A stretch of DNA of 64,000 bases, taken from Scytalidium lignicola (Eukaryota; Ascomycota; Leotiomycetes). The number at the start of each line of letters is the position of its first letter. Within the stretch, counting starts at the first letter, position 1. Positions 49,901 to 62,300 of this stretch are shown here, piece after piece. The translations under genes and the position numbers were made by a program. The notes under the pieces are model-generated. The model made no database searches. It was not told the DNA's origin and saw only the letters and a list, made by a program, of their open reading frames with translations. The stretch spans positions 1 to 64,000 of the forward strand of contig NCSJ02000049.1 of the NCBI GenBank assembly GCA_002812745.2, given 5' to 3'.

Positions 49901-52640
49901 TTTTAATTTTTAATTTTTTTTGAGAATATTTTCCCAGGGCAGCGGAAGGTTTTGACTCAGTGTCAGCTGTCGAGCTTGATACGGTTCATCGGCTTTACAC
50001 CTGTACCCACCAACCGAATACTTAGAACGTACGCGTGGTACCGAAACGGTATATTGACCGACCGGTCTTGATGGGATATAGCGGGATATAGCCCTGGGAA
50101 ATTTTCCAAATCAGACGGGAGATTTATGATTCCGCCTCCACTTCCTCGGGTCCTTTCGAGATTATCGCTGCCCTCACTACAGATATAGCCCTTGCTGTGT
50201 TGGCTGCTCTGGAGCTGCACAACTCTTCTAATACCATGTCGCGTCGCATACGGCTGGCAGCATGAACCGCGCTCAGCGCAAATTTACAACAGTAGCAAGG
50301 CCCATGTTCCTGCATCGTGATCACTTTGTTGCAAACTTAACTTGCCAACGGCGTCAAATGCGCTTGCTAATGAACGTTCTGACTTGGTGAGAGGTTGCGC
50401 ACGGTGCGTTCTGTTGTCAAATTTCGCGGAACATTGGGCTCGGTGAAACCGGAGGCCCCCAATTCAGTGGATAGCGCGCTTTAGAGGCTTATTTGCGAAT
50501 AGTGGGCCGGGTAGAAGCGCTGCCCATGTATTTTTGCTAACAGAGGCTTCGATGCCCTCCTCAATGCTCATGCATACCACGTCACAGAGCTAAATAAGTC
50601 TAGCGCGTTTTTAGCTCCCTATTATTCGCTCGTCGCATAAACTGTATGGACTGATATACGAGCAGGCCCTGCCGGACTCAGACTGCGCGCGGATTCTGCT
50701 CAACAATCCCCGACCCGGAGGCCCTAGGGAAGGCAGGGGCTTTGATGAGGGATAGGCTGCGTGCTGGGGAGCCGTCTCCCGCTGACACAGGCATTTTTTT
50801 TGGTGTATGATCTCCCCCTATTAGTTCTAGCTATGGCCCATGCGATACATTACGGCCAGTCCCTGCGCACGATCATCATCGCTCATCACAGCCGACCTTG
50901 CCCAGTATATTTCCAACAATCTTTCCAACAGGCGCTTCAACCTGGCCTTGGATCACTGCAGCAAGCCCTGCACCTATCGCGTACCTCTGTGTAGCTCTTA
51001 CCCCATCAAGAAACAGTCCCGGGCCGGATGAACGCATCAGGCCTGATCAGCAGGGCAAGAAGTGGACTTGCGCGTCAATTTATGACCTTTTGGACACGAA
51101 AGCTCTGCGATTCTGTCAACCAAAATGTTGCTGTGCCGCGACTGCACATCGCATCACACTATGGCGCGCGGTTAGGGGCAAAAACGACTGGCAAGGCATT
51201 CCCCGAACCCCTGTTAGTAAGCGAGCACCCCGTCTTGATTCGCCGCCGGTTGAATAATGCCTGTTCCCGCTACTGCGGGAGCGTCCCGGTTACCAGACTG
51301 TCGGGTCGAACGTGGCTTGGATACGGGGGAGTCACGTTACGGCCGGCTTTCCTCCCCTCTCCAATCCGCCGAAACACTAGGTATTTGTGCGTGGCCGCGC
51401 AGATCTGGGCTGGAGAGGGCTTTGGCCGTGTGCGTCTCCTGTTATCTGCCTGTAATAAGTTGTTGAGTGCCATATATCCACGCTTCAAACGACTCCTACT
51501 GTTCCTGCGACTCCTTTCAGAGGCCGCACGGGAGCTCCACACATGGCGCAACGGGGGATGAGGCTGACTGGTCGCACAAATAGGACGTCAACGGGGAAGG
51601 AGGGGACGCGACACTAACAGTTCACCAGTCTGTGTGTGTAAGGGTAGGCTCTCGAGGAGCGACATGGCTTGCGACTCGCGATCCGGGACGACCACCATGC
51701 AATCCGCACGCTCAACCCTGTTTGGGTCTAAGGCCGATCCAGTTCGAGATTACCACGTCTGGACGGAATGGAAGAGTTCCTTTGAATGCCGGCTGGCACC
51801 CGTGTGATTGGAGCCGACAGGCTACTTAGGCCCTCCTGCATTTTGCGTGTTATTCAATCTATGTCGTTTCTGTTTCGTTGCCCTTTGCTAAGGATTCGGT
51901 CGGTTGCTCCGCACTGGATGGGTGGATGGGTCGATGTTCCCGCACGCAAAATAAAATGTAAAGTACTCGACAGCGCCACCTTCCCCGTCTACAAATATTA
52001 TTATCGATCAGGCGCCCACATATTGGGCACTTAGTAGCGATCGTGATCCAGCACAGGCACCCGCCCCCACTGGCTTGCAGGCTTGGAGTCCACCGAGATC
52101 TTTTATTATTCCAGGCAGATGCAGCCGTTTTTCTACTACCCGTTACGAAAGTGCCGCGGTCTTTGCTTTCTGAGTTCTTACCAAATATTCCTCTCGGCGG
52201 CTATCCTGCACGTCAACCTCTTTTAACACCACCCATCACTGCCACCTAGCCTGGCCTTGTCCTCGACCCAGGGCTCCAGTTTTGTTCCTGCTTTTCCATT
52301 CGATCTGGTTAAACTTATAGGTCCCTGCTGGGAGCTTTCAGTACCTGCCCTACTTCGCCCCGACCCGCGAGGCTCTCACCACCACCATCTTTGTTACATC
52401 TCTACCTGGAGATCGTCAGGCAGAATTTTGTGATCGGTTCCCTATATATCTTGTCGGTACTTGTTGGCGATCCAATGCTATTTCCAGGATCATTCCTTCC
52501 GTCCACACAGATGCGTGATCTCTCTAGCCGTTGAATATATGGTCCACCAGCGCCACTTGCTCCTGAACTCTTTCATTTTATCTTTAGCTTCTGCGGCGTA
52601 AGACATCCTACCTTAGTTTTATTCAATCCCATTATCATCA
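46911..52640. other. 5.7-kb gene-free stretch, AT-rich then GC-rich
   Basis: No convincing gene was found on either strand. The first part, to about 48.9 kb, is AT-rich. From about 50.4 kb to 52.4 kb the sequence is clearly richer in GC and CpG, and so has many overlapping open frames (up to 177 codons at 51028-51561) without family resemblance. This right part may be the promoter and long 5' leader of the Myb/SANT-like gene, or a decayed insertion. A long T run (with A and G) lies at about 49895-49920. Confidence 0.5.
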
Positions 52641-54123
52641 ATGGGCGAGTTAACCTATCCGACCCCCTCGGGACGAACGCAACTCCAACCTCAGGATTGG
52701 ACCCCTTATAGTTCCGTATGTCCCCAGAGCGACGTATCTAAAAGCTAATATTCAACCACAACACTCTTATTCTAACTTGTTCAATCTAGGTTTCTTCCTT
52801 CAACTTACCTGCCCAGTACGATTCATCTCTGGTCACTCCTGTTACAATGGCATCCTCTCCTTCCATGTCACACCGACCTACTCCTACGATCGGACACTCT
52901 CGTCTTAAGGAGCTCTCGTCCCCTCATATCAACTCACCAAACTATCACTTCTTCAATGGGGATGACGAGTTCTCAGGCACGAGACTTAACCCCCCAATGA
53001 AGTTAAAGAATCCCTCTGGTACGCTTCATATCTCAACACTCGATCATGCCTTCCCGACCTCCCCTTACGCCTGTACTTCGCCTTACTGGGGCGCTTTTGG
53101 AGTCTCAGCGACCTCTACAAATGGAAATTCCGCCTCCGAATCATCTCCAAACTTGAATCCAGGCTCCAATCTCAATTCATCTGGTGGCATAAACTCTGAT
53201 GGCAGTCGTGCTTACCAAGAGAATCTACCTAGCAGCGCAAATAGCTACCGAAGCCATCAGCAAGCTCCTATCCTCATTGCACCAAATCCGGCGACTCTCA
53301 GACCTGCGAAAAGGGTCAAGAATGAAGACGGTACCATCCACCATCCGCAATTGAAGTCTGCCCCACCATCCGGTGGTCCACACCAGACTACGTTCCCTGA
53401 GCCACTTACTGCACTACCAGTAAAGCGCAAGAGGAAGTCACCCGTGACGGACTTTGCTGACGGTGATATTGCTTTTTCCGGGGAGGTAAAACGCGAAGAA
53501 CAAATACTATTGCAACTAGCAGAAGAAGGTCTACCTTGGAAAGAGATTGCCATACGCTTCGACGATATGACTGGGAGGAAAATGAAGGTCCCTGCCTTGC
53601 AGATGCGGTTGAAGAGACTTCGGGAGCGTCTGCGCAAATGGACTGAAATCGAGGTATGTTCCCCCGGAATCCATCATATTGGAGCAAAGGCACTAAGGGG
53701 AGTAGCACGTTGACTCGACGACAGGAACAAGCCCTAACGCTTTCGGTAGAAGATTATGAGAATGCAAAGTGGGACGTGGTTGCAAATGATATGTTGAAGT
53801 ATGGTTGTGTTGAGAAATGGCCCAAGGACGCCGTCCAGAAGAAATGGTACGAAATGCACCCGGAGGAACACAATCCACAGGAAGAGCGTTCGCCAAGACA
53901 CAGCAAGCACAGACTTTCCGGAGACACCGATCGTAGCATCTTGACTGATGGTCGAGACTGCTCTAGTCAAGGACACTACGAGATCGAAGCACATGGACTT
54001 CTGACGGAGATGAGAAGCCGGGCGGCCAGCGACGCTAGTTCGCAAAGCACATTCCCTCGACAGCAGATCATGTTCGATCAACAACGCCAGCAGCATATAA
54101 AATTGGAAACAAATGTGTGGTGA
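52641..54123 (+). CDS. Myb/SANT-like DNA-binding protein
   Basis: Three exons (52641-52715, 52790-53653, 53725-54123) with introns of 74 and 71 nt give 445 aa. The first exon is short (MGELTYPTPSG) but splices in frame, and the downstream ATG at 52847 is in the same frame, so a shorter product is possible. The N-terminal half is Ser/Asn/Pro-rich and disordered, with a basic KRKRKS nuclear signal. Two helical modules follow. The first, about residues 259-312, has REEQILLQLAEEGLPWKEIA and RLKRLRERLRKW. The second, about 320-370, has WDVVANDMLKYG, WPKDAVQKKWYEM. Conserved tryptophans and the RLKRLR/KKWYEM recognition-helix pattern suggest tandem SANT/Myb folds. Intron 2 falls between the modules. 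The function is unknown; a transcription regulator is inferred. Confidence 0.8.
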
Positions 54124-55751
54124 ACCCAATGAGGAGCAAGACTATTTAAGCATCTGAACATGCTATGATTTTTTAGGATTATATGGGCGGTGGTGGTTAN
54201 TTTTTTTTTTTTTTTTTGGTTTTAAACGTTACGGCCTGCATTTACATTCCTTTCAGCAATTGCGGAAACAATGATGATGGCTTTATTCAAGTCTTACCTT
54301 TTTTTTTTTACAGATTTCTACCTCTCTTCTTTGATGTTCTGGATAGAGGCACTTTGGATTGGAAGGATTGCCAATGGGTTACGTATGGTAGATACAAGTC
54401 GCAGGGCTTCGTTGGATCTTTGGTTATAAAGCTTCTACTTTCCGGGATTTTTTCACTTGGATGGGTTATTTGAAGACTGATTAAGACATATCATTAATTT
54501 TCTTGTATTATCATTTAACTTGTGNTTTTTTTCTTCTTCATCTGCTGGCGGGTTACAGTTTTTTTTCTTTCTACACATTCTTATTACTCTGCATATGATT
54601 ATGGGTTAACCAGATACTCTATGAAACTATGGGGTTACACAACAACGCCGCATTACATTTCTGTATGATCTAGTATTTGTTGTACTGTAGAATGATATCA
54701 ATCGTTGGTTCTCATTAACTGCACTGCATATTGAATCGTGCATATTCGATTACCGGTCCCCCCCGATCACATCTCCACTAATACCAATATTTAACGACAT
54801 ATCAATTCCCATCACTGCATGTGTACCTGCTTCCCGCGGCTAACCAATGGTGACGACATTTTCGTAGCGCTTGCTATGGTGACTTGTGTTGGTTGGAGCC
54901 GTAAGTCAACCTATAGATTACTTTGCCGCCCCGGGCGGCTACAGAGCTGCCAGCGACCCTCTAGAACCTGCATAGCGTTTGAAAGAGCCAACGCTCGGGA
55001 TTGAAGGTACAACAGGTCATGGGTGAAGCGTATATTGGATGTTATGGCTGCATCTAGAGTAGACTGCGAATTGCATGACACACAGAAGCTGGGATGTAGG
55101 AGCGGAAGCAGGAGCGGAAGCTGTGATCTAGTTTGTGTTGGTAAAGCAACGCGCGGAGATCGCGGTTGGTAGTATTATTTTTCCTAGGAAGGAATATGGA
55201 CCGAAAGCATTGCAATGCCTTTACTAGGTGGCAAAATACAACATTGGAAGGTGTGGGAGGCAGGATAGCTGGGATTGCTGGTCTCTGTCACCCCCAAGAC
55301 GTGGAAGTTGTGATCCGACTACTTCCACTCGTTACCCGAGGCGTATCAAAGTTATCATCACAGATTGGGTCTCTCCATATCGAAAATTCAGCCTTGAACT
55401 CAGCCTCCAAGGCAGTAATTATTCGAGAAGAAGTAATAGCAAGGCTTAGATGGATGTTTGAATAGAGGGCTGTGCATCATGGTATGGCTACATAAAGGGT
55501 CGCATGGCTGGCCCATAACATGACCGCCGAAAATTTCAACACCTTGAAAAGTTGACATCATCGACATCTAGAACAAAGAAAAATACTGGGCCATTGGAGT
55601 AAAATACGACAAATTCCGCTGCCTAAAGATTTGAAATGCCACGTCGGAGATCTCCTATGTGGAGAATATCTCAAAGGAGGGTATATCAACTTCTGCGGCC
55701 CATAAAGCGACCTACTTCTCCACGACGCCATTTTCTACACACCATTGCGCT

Positions 55752-56150
55752 CAGAGAAGAGTCATAGTATCAGGAGACTAGAAGAAATGTTCATGGAAGC
55801 CGCAGATATCTTCCTGGCACCTGTAGAAGAGGGGAATATCAGGTAGAGAGCCTAAGAGGCTCTTGGAGGTTAGCAAGCATGGGATGGGCTACTGAATCGG
55901 CCGCATCGTCGAGCTGGACTTTCCTACAGCTCACCATCTCCTCCATTGAGCTGATAGATGGCCAGGATGGTTGAGCTGGTTGCCTGGTAACTTTTCAAGG
56001 GATAATCAAAGAGCTGAATATGACCAAGGTATCCTATCAATAGGGGGCGTAGTGTTCTATGGACAGCAGACCTGGGAGAACGGATATGCCGAACTTATGT
56101 GTGGAGACTCAAGTGATTGTGCTAGGAGAATATTCTGTTTCTGGGAGATT
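55752..56150 (+). pseudogene. relic of a HET-domain (heterokaryon incompatibility) gene
   Basis: Two short peptides in different frames recall successive blocks of the HET domain. At about 55770-55840, RRLEEMFMEAADIFLAPVEE fits the M-x2-I/M-Y/F-x2-A-x2-T/I-I-x-A block. At about 56004-56115, NQRAEYDQGILSIG then VVFYGQQTWEN fits the RAWTxQExxLSxR...FxxxQxxWEC block, with the normally conserved tryptophan replaced. Stops and frame changes lie between and around them, and no start or complete domain remains. The resemblance is by eye and weak; chance similarity cannot be excluded. Confidence 0.3.
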
Positions 56151-59100
56151 TTGTTAGTCAGATACCACTAGATGGTTCCCATGAGACATTACGGCCGACT
56201 CCGCATAAAGGCTGAAACATTGTCTTGTGTAGTTTGGAACAATGAGAAACTGCTATTCCGTAAATGCTAGAGTAGACATTTGATGAAGATACTGTGTTCC
56301 GAGGGGGTTATTCTGGAATCCGTGGAGTGAAATGCGGTCGTACAAACGCGTACCACCTTCCCGTGCTTTGTGCTACAATACGGGAGTACTTCCGTAATTG
56401 CTAACCATGGCTACTCGTAACGGCACTGATAAGCGAGAGCTTTTAATTGAAATTATCATAATATCATGTATGGGTTGGAGAAAAAGTGATAAAAAGGGAA
56501 ATAATAAAAAATCTTAATGAAATCCCTACCATAGAAAAGAAGGGAAAAAACAGCACAAAAAAAAACCTAATAATGTTCTCGCCGCAATTTGAACGCGAGG
56601 GCCACTCAAAAGTTGACTCAAGGTGTAACCCTAAGCGAGAATCATACAGAGCCGATTGGACAAGTGTGCTGTCACTAATTCGGATTCGAAAAGCTGGGGG
56701 AATGGTGATCTTTGAATTAATTAACGCAATCCGGCGCGACTGCAAAGTTGGTGATAAACAATATATTCCAATTCCTTGCTTACAATCACTAGGACAACGC
56801 GACAGGAACATTTTTAATATTATAAGGTTGACTATTGAGGATGTAAGTAGAACTGATAAGTGAATAAATCACTACGCGCAATTCAACCTCCGAAGTTAAG
56901 TCTCACAAGCTAAAGAATCGGGGCATTTTTGTCGACTGTCTCGGTCTGTCGGCACATCCCCTTTTCTTATTCCTAGCTATGTTTGAGACAAACGATGCAA
57001 TCTATGGTTATGCCTTCTGATTCCTTCCTGTAGGAACTGTACCGATGGCAGTTAGATCCATGAACTCGAATGACCATGCGACTCTCTCAGAACACCACCC
57101 GCGGGACATGGATAAGAAAAGGAGTGTTGAAGCTAAGTGATTCGACAGTATCATTGGCCTTCACATCACTATCTGTGACGAGTCTTGCATTTGAGAAACT
57201 CTCAAAGTATAGGCACACCTCTGGTCTGGAATTATATATTTCTACCCTAGCCCCTAGTCACTGCAATGCTGTGATCAGGAAGGGGTATATTCTTTACCAA
57301 TGATATTGTTTAGGCACAATGATTTCTTTACATCTATTAGCTTGGAATCTGTGTTCTCTTCATTGTCCAATTTCATTCTCCAATCGGACGAGTCGGTTTA
57401 AGTTGCAAGAGGCGAAATGTTGGTTCTGTTGCAGCCGCTCGCGACTGTGCCGTGCGAGTATCTGCTCTTCGAAGCGCTACTCGAGGACCGACTACCGGGT
57501 AATTGGCTAGTACACCATCTTTCAGGGTGTCTCATGTTCTTGTCATCTTTGATTGGTGTGACATGCTCATAGTTTTTAGTGACTGCAAGTTCCACTGGCT
57601 ATCGGTCCGGAGATTGAGCCTAGATACATACTCTGCTGTTTGCCCTTGTCATCAGTATCTCTAACTGAGATGTATGTTGGATGTGGATGCGTGATTTTAT
57701 CCGCTGGCACACTAATTGGCAGACTGTCAGGTAATTACTGAAGCGTTAGATATCTACGGTACATTGTCTCAATCGTCTGTGCTGTGTGTGGCTGCCGGAA
57801 ACGCTTTGATCCCACTGAGGTACCAACCAAGCCTGTCGGCTTTCCCCCGAGTCCGACAAATTTAAAATTGAGTTTCAAAACTATACTGAAGTACCAAGGT
57901 TGTGTTTCTAAGGCTATATACCTATTAGTAAGAAGCTCAATATCTCAGTATTTGGGGTTTCCAATAAGCAATCCTGGGGGTTAATATGGCCCGACATCAA
58001 TTCTTCTATTCTATCTCATAAATTTCCTCAAATGTCTAAAGTTTAAGGCGAAACATACTTTACCCTGGTCTTTCTATTGAATTCGAGGAAGTCAACGAAC
58101 TTGGATATCTTGAGGATTCTATCTTATGACTTCTACAAGATTGAGACTAGCTTTGATAAGCTGTCAGTTATCTTTATTGTTTACAATGAATCATTACTCT
58201 TAAAACAGAAAAATTAAACATATACACTAAGTGAGTTTATCAGATTTCGTCAAGATATGTTTGCTATTTAATGCTAGCGTAAATACGAGTCATCTGGGCT
58301 CGCGACGTTTCCATAGATCTAGGCAATGTAAGTTTTAAACCTGCAAACCCACCAACAAGATCCTTATAGAGCTAAGATTGAACCAGTTTATCTGTCGTAA
58401 ATGAGCTACCATGTGTCCCCTCCATAACCTGCGGACACAATGCCCTTTCGACTTTATAATTCCCATTGAGCAGATTTTAACTCTGCTAATCGAGCGATAC
58501 CGACCTGAGAAACCGGAGTTGCACTGGATGCAACGAATCAGTCGCATCAATTATCATTTCACATCTGTTACACTGCAACGACTACATTACACCTCAGGAT
58601 GGGCGACTGTATAGGAAGGTAAATAATCTATACCACAGTGCAGGGTAGACTACAGATGGCTTTAAGACTGGGTTCGAAGCAGACAGAAAGGAGGGTTTTG
58701 GCTGGCTAAGAGGCATGTTGCATAGTAGGGTTCAACGGTGAAGAAAGAAGGTTGTTGCTAAAGGCTGAAGTGTTGGATAGCGAAACACCCATGCTATCGT
58801 GGTAGTAACTGCTGAAAATCTAAAGAATAGATGTTATACTATAGTTGCGCTGGCTAAGCTTTGCAATAAGGTATATTATCTAACGTGGATATGGGTTTAG
58901 CAATCAGACAACGTAGGTACTAAACATCAATTATATGTTAGGAAAGATTGTCGTAAATTGTGAATTTATAAAAATGGACGTAAAAGTATGTAGCCTACTA
59001 CTAAGGAGGACAATTGTAGAGCGCTTTGTACAAGCTAATAACAGGTAGTCGGCCGCATTTCACTGCAAACCTATCCAACTCCATGCTAGGCGTGATATCT

Positions 59101-59366
59101 ACAGACATGGTCTATATTTTAGTGAACTGCCATCACCACATAACTTCTATTCATGTGCTACAAAACTATTATGAAAAGCACACGTTACAGTTAGACCCAA
59201 ATATACGTGGGAGTCACTATTAACTTACCAGCTGCCAGCCAATCGACGAGCTTCCTATTTCCTGCCAAATACGGAAGCGGTGAAGGCCATCACATGGCAA
59301 AATGCTACTTTGAACCGCATTTGTTATCTCGACATTAACAACCGCTGCTCAAATCTTATATTAAAG

Positions 59367-59378
59367 ATGCCTCCTTGA
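59367..59378 (+). promoter_or_regulatory. three-codon upstream ORF before RTC1
   Basis: ATG-CCT-CCT-TGA lies 18 bp before the RTC1 start at 59396. If it is within the transcript it is a minimal uORF that could reduce or regulate initiation. Confidence 0.4.
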
Positions 59379-59395
59379 ACGACTTATCATCTGCC

Positions 59396-62300
59396 ATGAT
59401 GAATAAAGGCAAGATTATGAGAAAGCTGTTAGGTCAGCCTCTTGACAACGAGATCTTAGACAGCAGCTCAGTGGACTCCCCACAGCTTCGGCCAAGCGCG
59501 TCGCAGAATACAGTCTTCTCAGCCGATGCGCCTATCGCATCCCTAGACAGATCGCCAGATGGTCAACATGCTGTACTTGCTGGGCCGAAAGTCTTCAAGA
59601 CCATTCGAATAGAAGGATCGAGTATTAGCCAAGATATTGATCTTCGGGCTGTCCTTTCCTCCTTCGCAACATCAAATGACGTTTCAGCTGGTTCAGCGGA
59701 CCAACTTAATATCAAGACAGTCAAGTGGTCTCACAGTACCCTCGATACGACAATCATTACAGGTTGTAGCAATGGGCGGATAATAATATACGATCTTAAT
59801 CGAATTGGTGAAGGACTCGAGGTCGCGCGTATACTTGATCACTCGAGGCAGGTTCATAAGCTGGCAATCAACCCGAACAAATGCAACTGGTTACTCTCAG
59901 CGAGTCATGATGGGACAGTTAAAAGTTATGATATACGGACGCCGCCTGTAAATGGACGTAGTGGACCTACTTTTCGCACATGGCAAACGTTTAAATGCAA
60001 TGCCGATGCTGTACGGGATGTGCAATGGTCGCCTGCGGATGGAACAGAATTCGCATGCTCGACGGACTCTGGAGTGATTCAAAAATGGGATTTCCGAAAG
60101 CCCACTGCTCCAATTCTAAAATTTGCTGCTCATCAGAGCCCTTGCTTCTCAATTGAGTGGCATCCGGATGGTGACCATCTCGTAAGTGGTGGGTTGGATC
60201 AACACGTTCATGTATGGGACTTTTCGAAAAAGGCGGAAAGAGGTCAAAAGCCGAAATGGTCATTCGCTACTCCTGCCCCAGTTTCTTCAGTCTCATGGCG
60301 ACCGGCCTGCTGGTCTGCAACAGCCCATGGATACAGAGGCGCTGAGTTGGCTGTGTGCTATGATGACTCCAACCCAGGAAAATCACAAAATTCTTCTGTA
60401 CAAATATGGGATCTTGCCAGGCCAACTATGCCTTTTAAAGAAATCCACCAATGGGATAGCTCTCCTACTGACCTTCTCTGGAACTCAAAAGATCTTCTCT
60501 GGACTGTTGATCGGGATGGCTTCTTTACTCAGACTGATGTGGCGTTCGCTCCTCGTGTCCTCGATCGTCGTAGTCTATCAACCACGGCCTTTTCTTCAAG
60601 AGGTGATGCACTCATGCTTCTCGAAGAACGGCAGGCGCCACAACGGCTCAGGCCAAGTGTAAGCCCACCGGAGGTAACCACAAGCTACGCACACAGTCCC
60701 AATGGACAACTGCTGAGTGTAAGCCAGAGCGATTCAGAAGAAGATGTTGTTGGCAGCTTTTTAGGATTAAGACGCACCAGAGATCATAGAAGGCGGCATA
60801 GTGCTCGTCTAAATCAGGGGATAAGCTCGACCCCTCCGACAGTATTGAGCTTCACAGAGCACAAAGCTATGCCACTTGAGGACGCAATTAAAGTCACTGG
60901 AATTTTTAAATCTCAGCAGGTCATGGCTATAGGTCATCTACCTTCATCACCTAAACAAGCTACCTACCACCACCTTTCAAACCATTACCTGGAGTGTATT
61001 TCTCGAGATATATATCCCCCTGTCAAAAATCAACAGATTAATCTTAGGTTAATTACTATTTTAGAGTCTTTCGGAGTAACTGCCCAAGCAGTTGGGCATT
61101 ACCGCCTGGCACGGACTTGGAGGCTTCTTGGATATACGATGAATCTTCTCCTTGTAAGACGAGCAGAGTACCACAGGAAAGCAAGGCTCGAGCAGGATAA
61201 ACAGTTAGCCAATGGTGATAGACAAAATGGTAAAGAGAAGGCAAAGCAGAAGGAGAAAGATCATGAGAAAGAAGCCGAGAAGGAGGGAGAGGGCCAAAAA
61301 AAATCCACATCTCATACTACTTTGGATCGTGGTGAAGAAACGCCACGGAAATTCCCAGTCTCTACAACACCTATCGATAGTCCTATCCACCGTGCTGCAC
61401 GAGCTATCATTTCTGAGGAACTAGAGAGTACGTCAAACGTAGCAACTCCTTTGGTTCGCCCAGTAATAGACAGTGTGGTAGAAAAGACTGCCGAGGCTAT
61501 ACGGACGCCTCTTATTGAACAGGATGAATTCAGTCTTCCACCGCCAGTAGTGTCAAAAGTGTACACACCAATTCCTATAACTCGTTCAGAATCCCCTGAG
61601 AAGGTGGCACCGATCGTAGGTGGATATGATTTCTATGGCATAGAATCCTCTCCACCAGGAACGGATTTTGTGGTACCACACCGAAAGCTACCACTGACAC
61701 TAAGCTATCCGAGAAAACATGACAATCCTAGCAGAATGCAAGTTGCTCGTCATGATTCGAACGAGAGCTTTCAGATGTTTTCTAGTTCGGTTGAGTCCAC
61801 AACAACAAAGTTTGGGCCTGCCTCTGCTGGTGAGAGTTATAGTGAGCCCAACCAAAGTCGCAAGTCCTCAGATGCCAATGCTTCCAGCTGGGAAAGCACA
61901 TATCATTCGAACCTCAGGCGGGAGCTGTCTAGTGTCGATTCTAGCACAACTGGCCACAACCAATCTGTCGATGTAGGCTCCACACCAAGTTTAGGTGGAC
62001 AGAAGCCAAAAAAATTCAATGGCAAGGCTGAGAACAAACCATCCCCACCTACTTTCAATATCCAAGAGGCTTCCGAGCCGCTAGGAGACAATACGGCCAC
62101 AGTTCATAAACCTCCACGGAGTTCTAAGAAAGACATGCCAGCCCCTGAGAAGAAATCTACCAATCCAGAAATCATTGAAGAAGACTTTCTGCCGTGGGAT
62201 GATGATCCGGAATTTATGCCCACACCAATTGATCCCTGTAAAATTGTACCGCAGAGCATTAGCTTTGAGGCACTTTCGGGCTCTCTTAATGCATCAATAA

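Larger units (their letters stand above)
54124..59395. other. 5.3-kb gene-free stretch with degenerate coding relics
   Basis: It is AT-rich, with 'n' bases at 54200 and 54525 beside T runs and the HET-like relic described separately. The rest (56.2-59.3 kb) has only short frames on both strands. A plus-strand frame at 55166-55465 and one at 56486-56863 have no recognised family. No tRNA or other RNA gene was seen. Confidence 0.5.

Noticed and set aside
51028..51561. 177-codon plus-strand frame in the GC-rich stretch
   Set aside because: Competing frames exist on both strands, composition is Arg/Leu-rich as expected from GC-rich non-coding DNA, and there is no domain.
56486..56863. 125-codon plus-strand frame
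   Set aside because: Lys/Asn-rich, starts in an A-rich stretch and lacks any family resemblance; the antisense frame is equally open.
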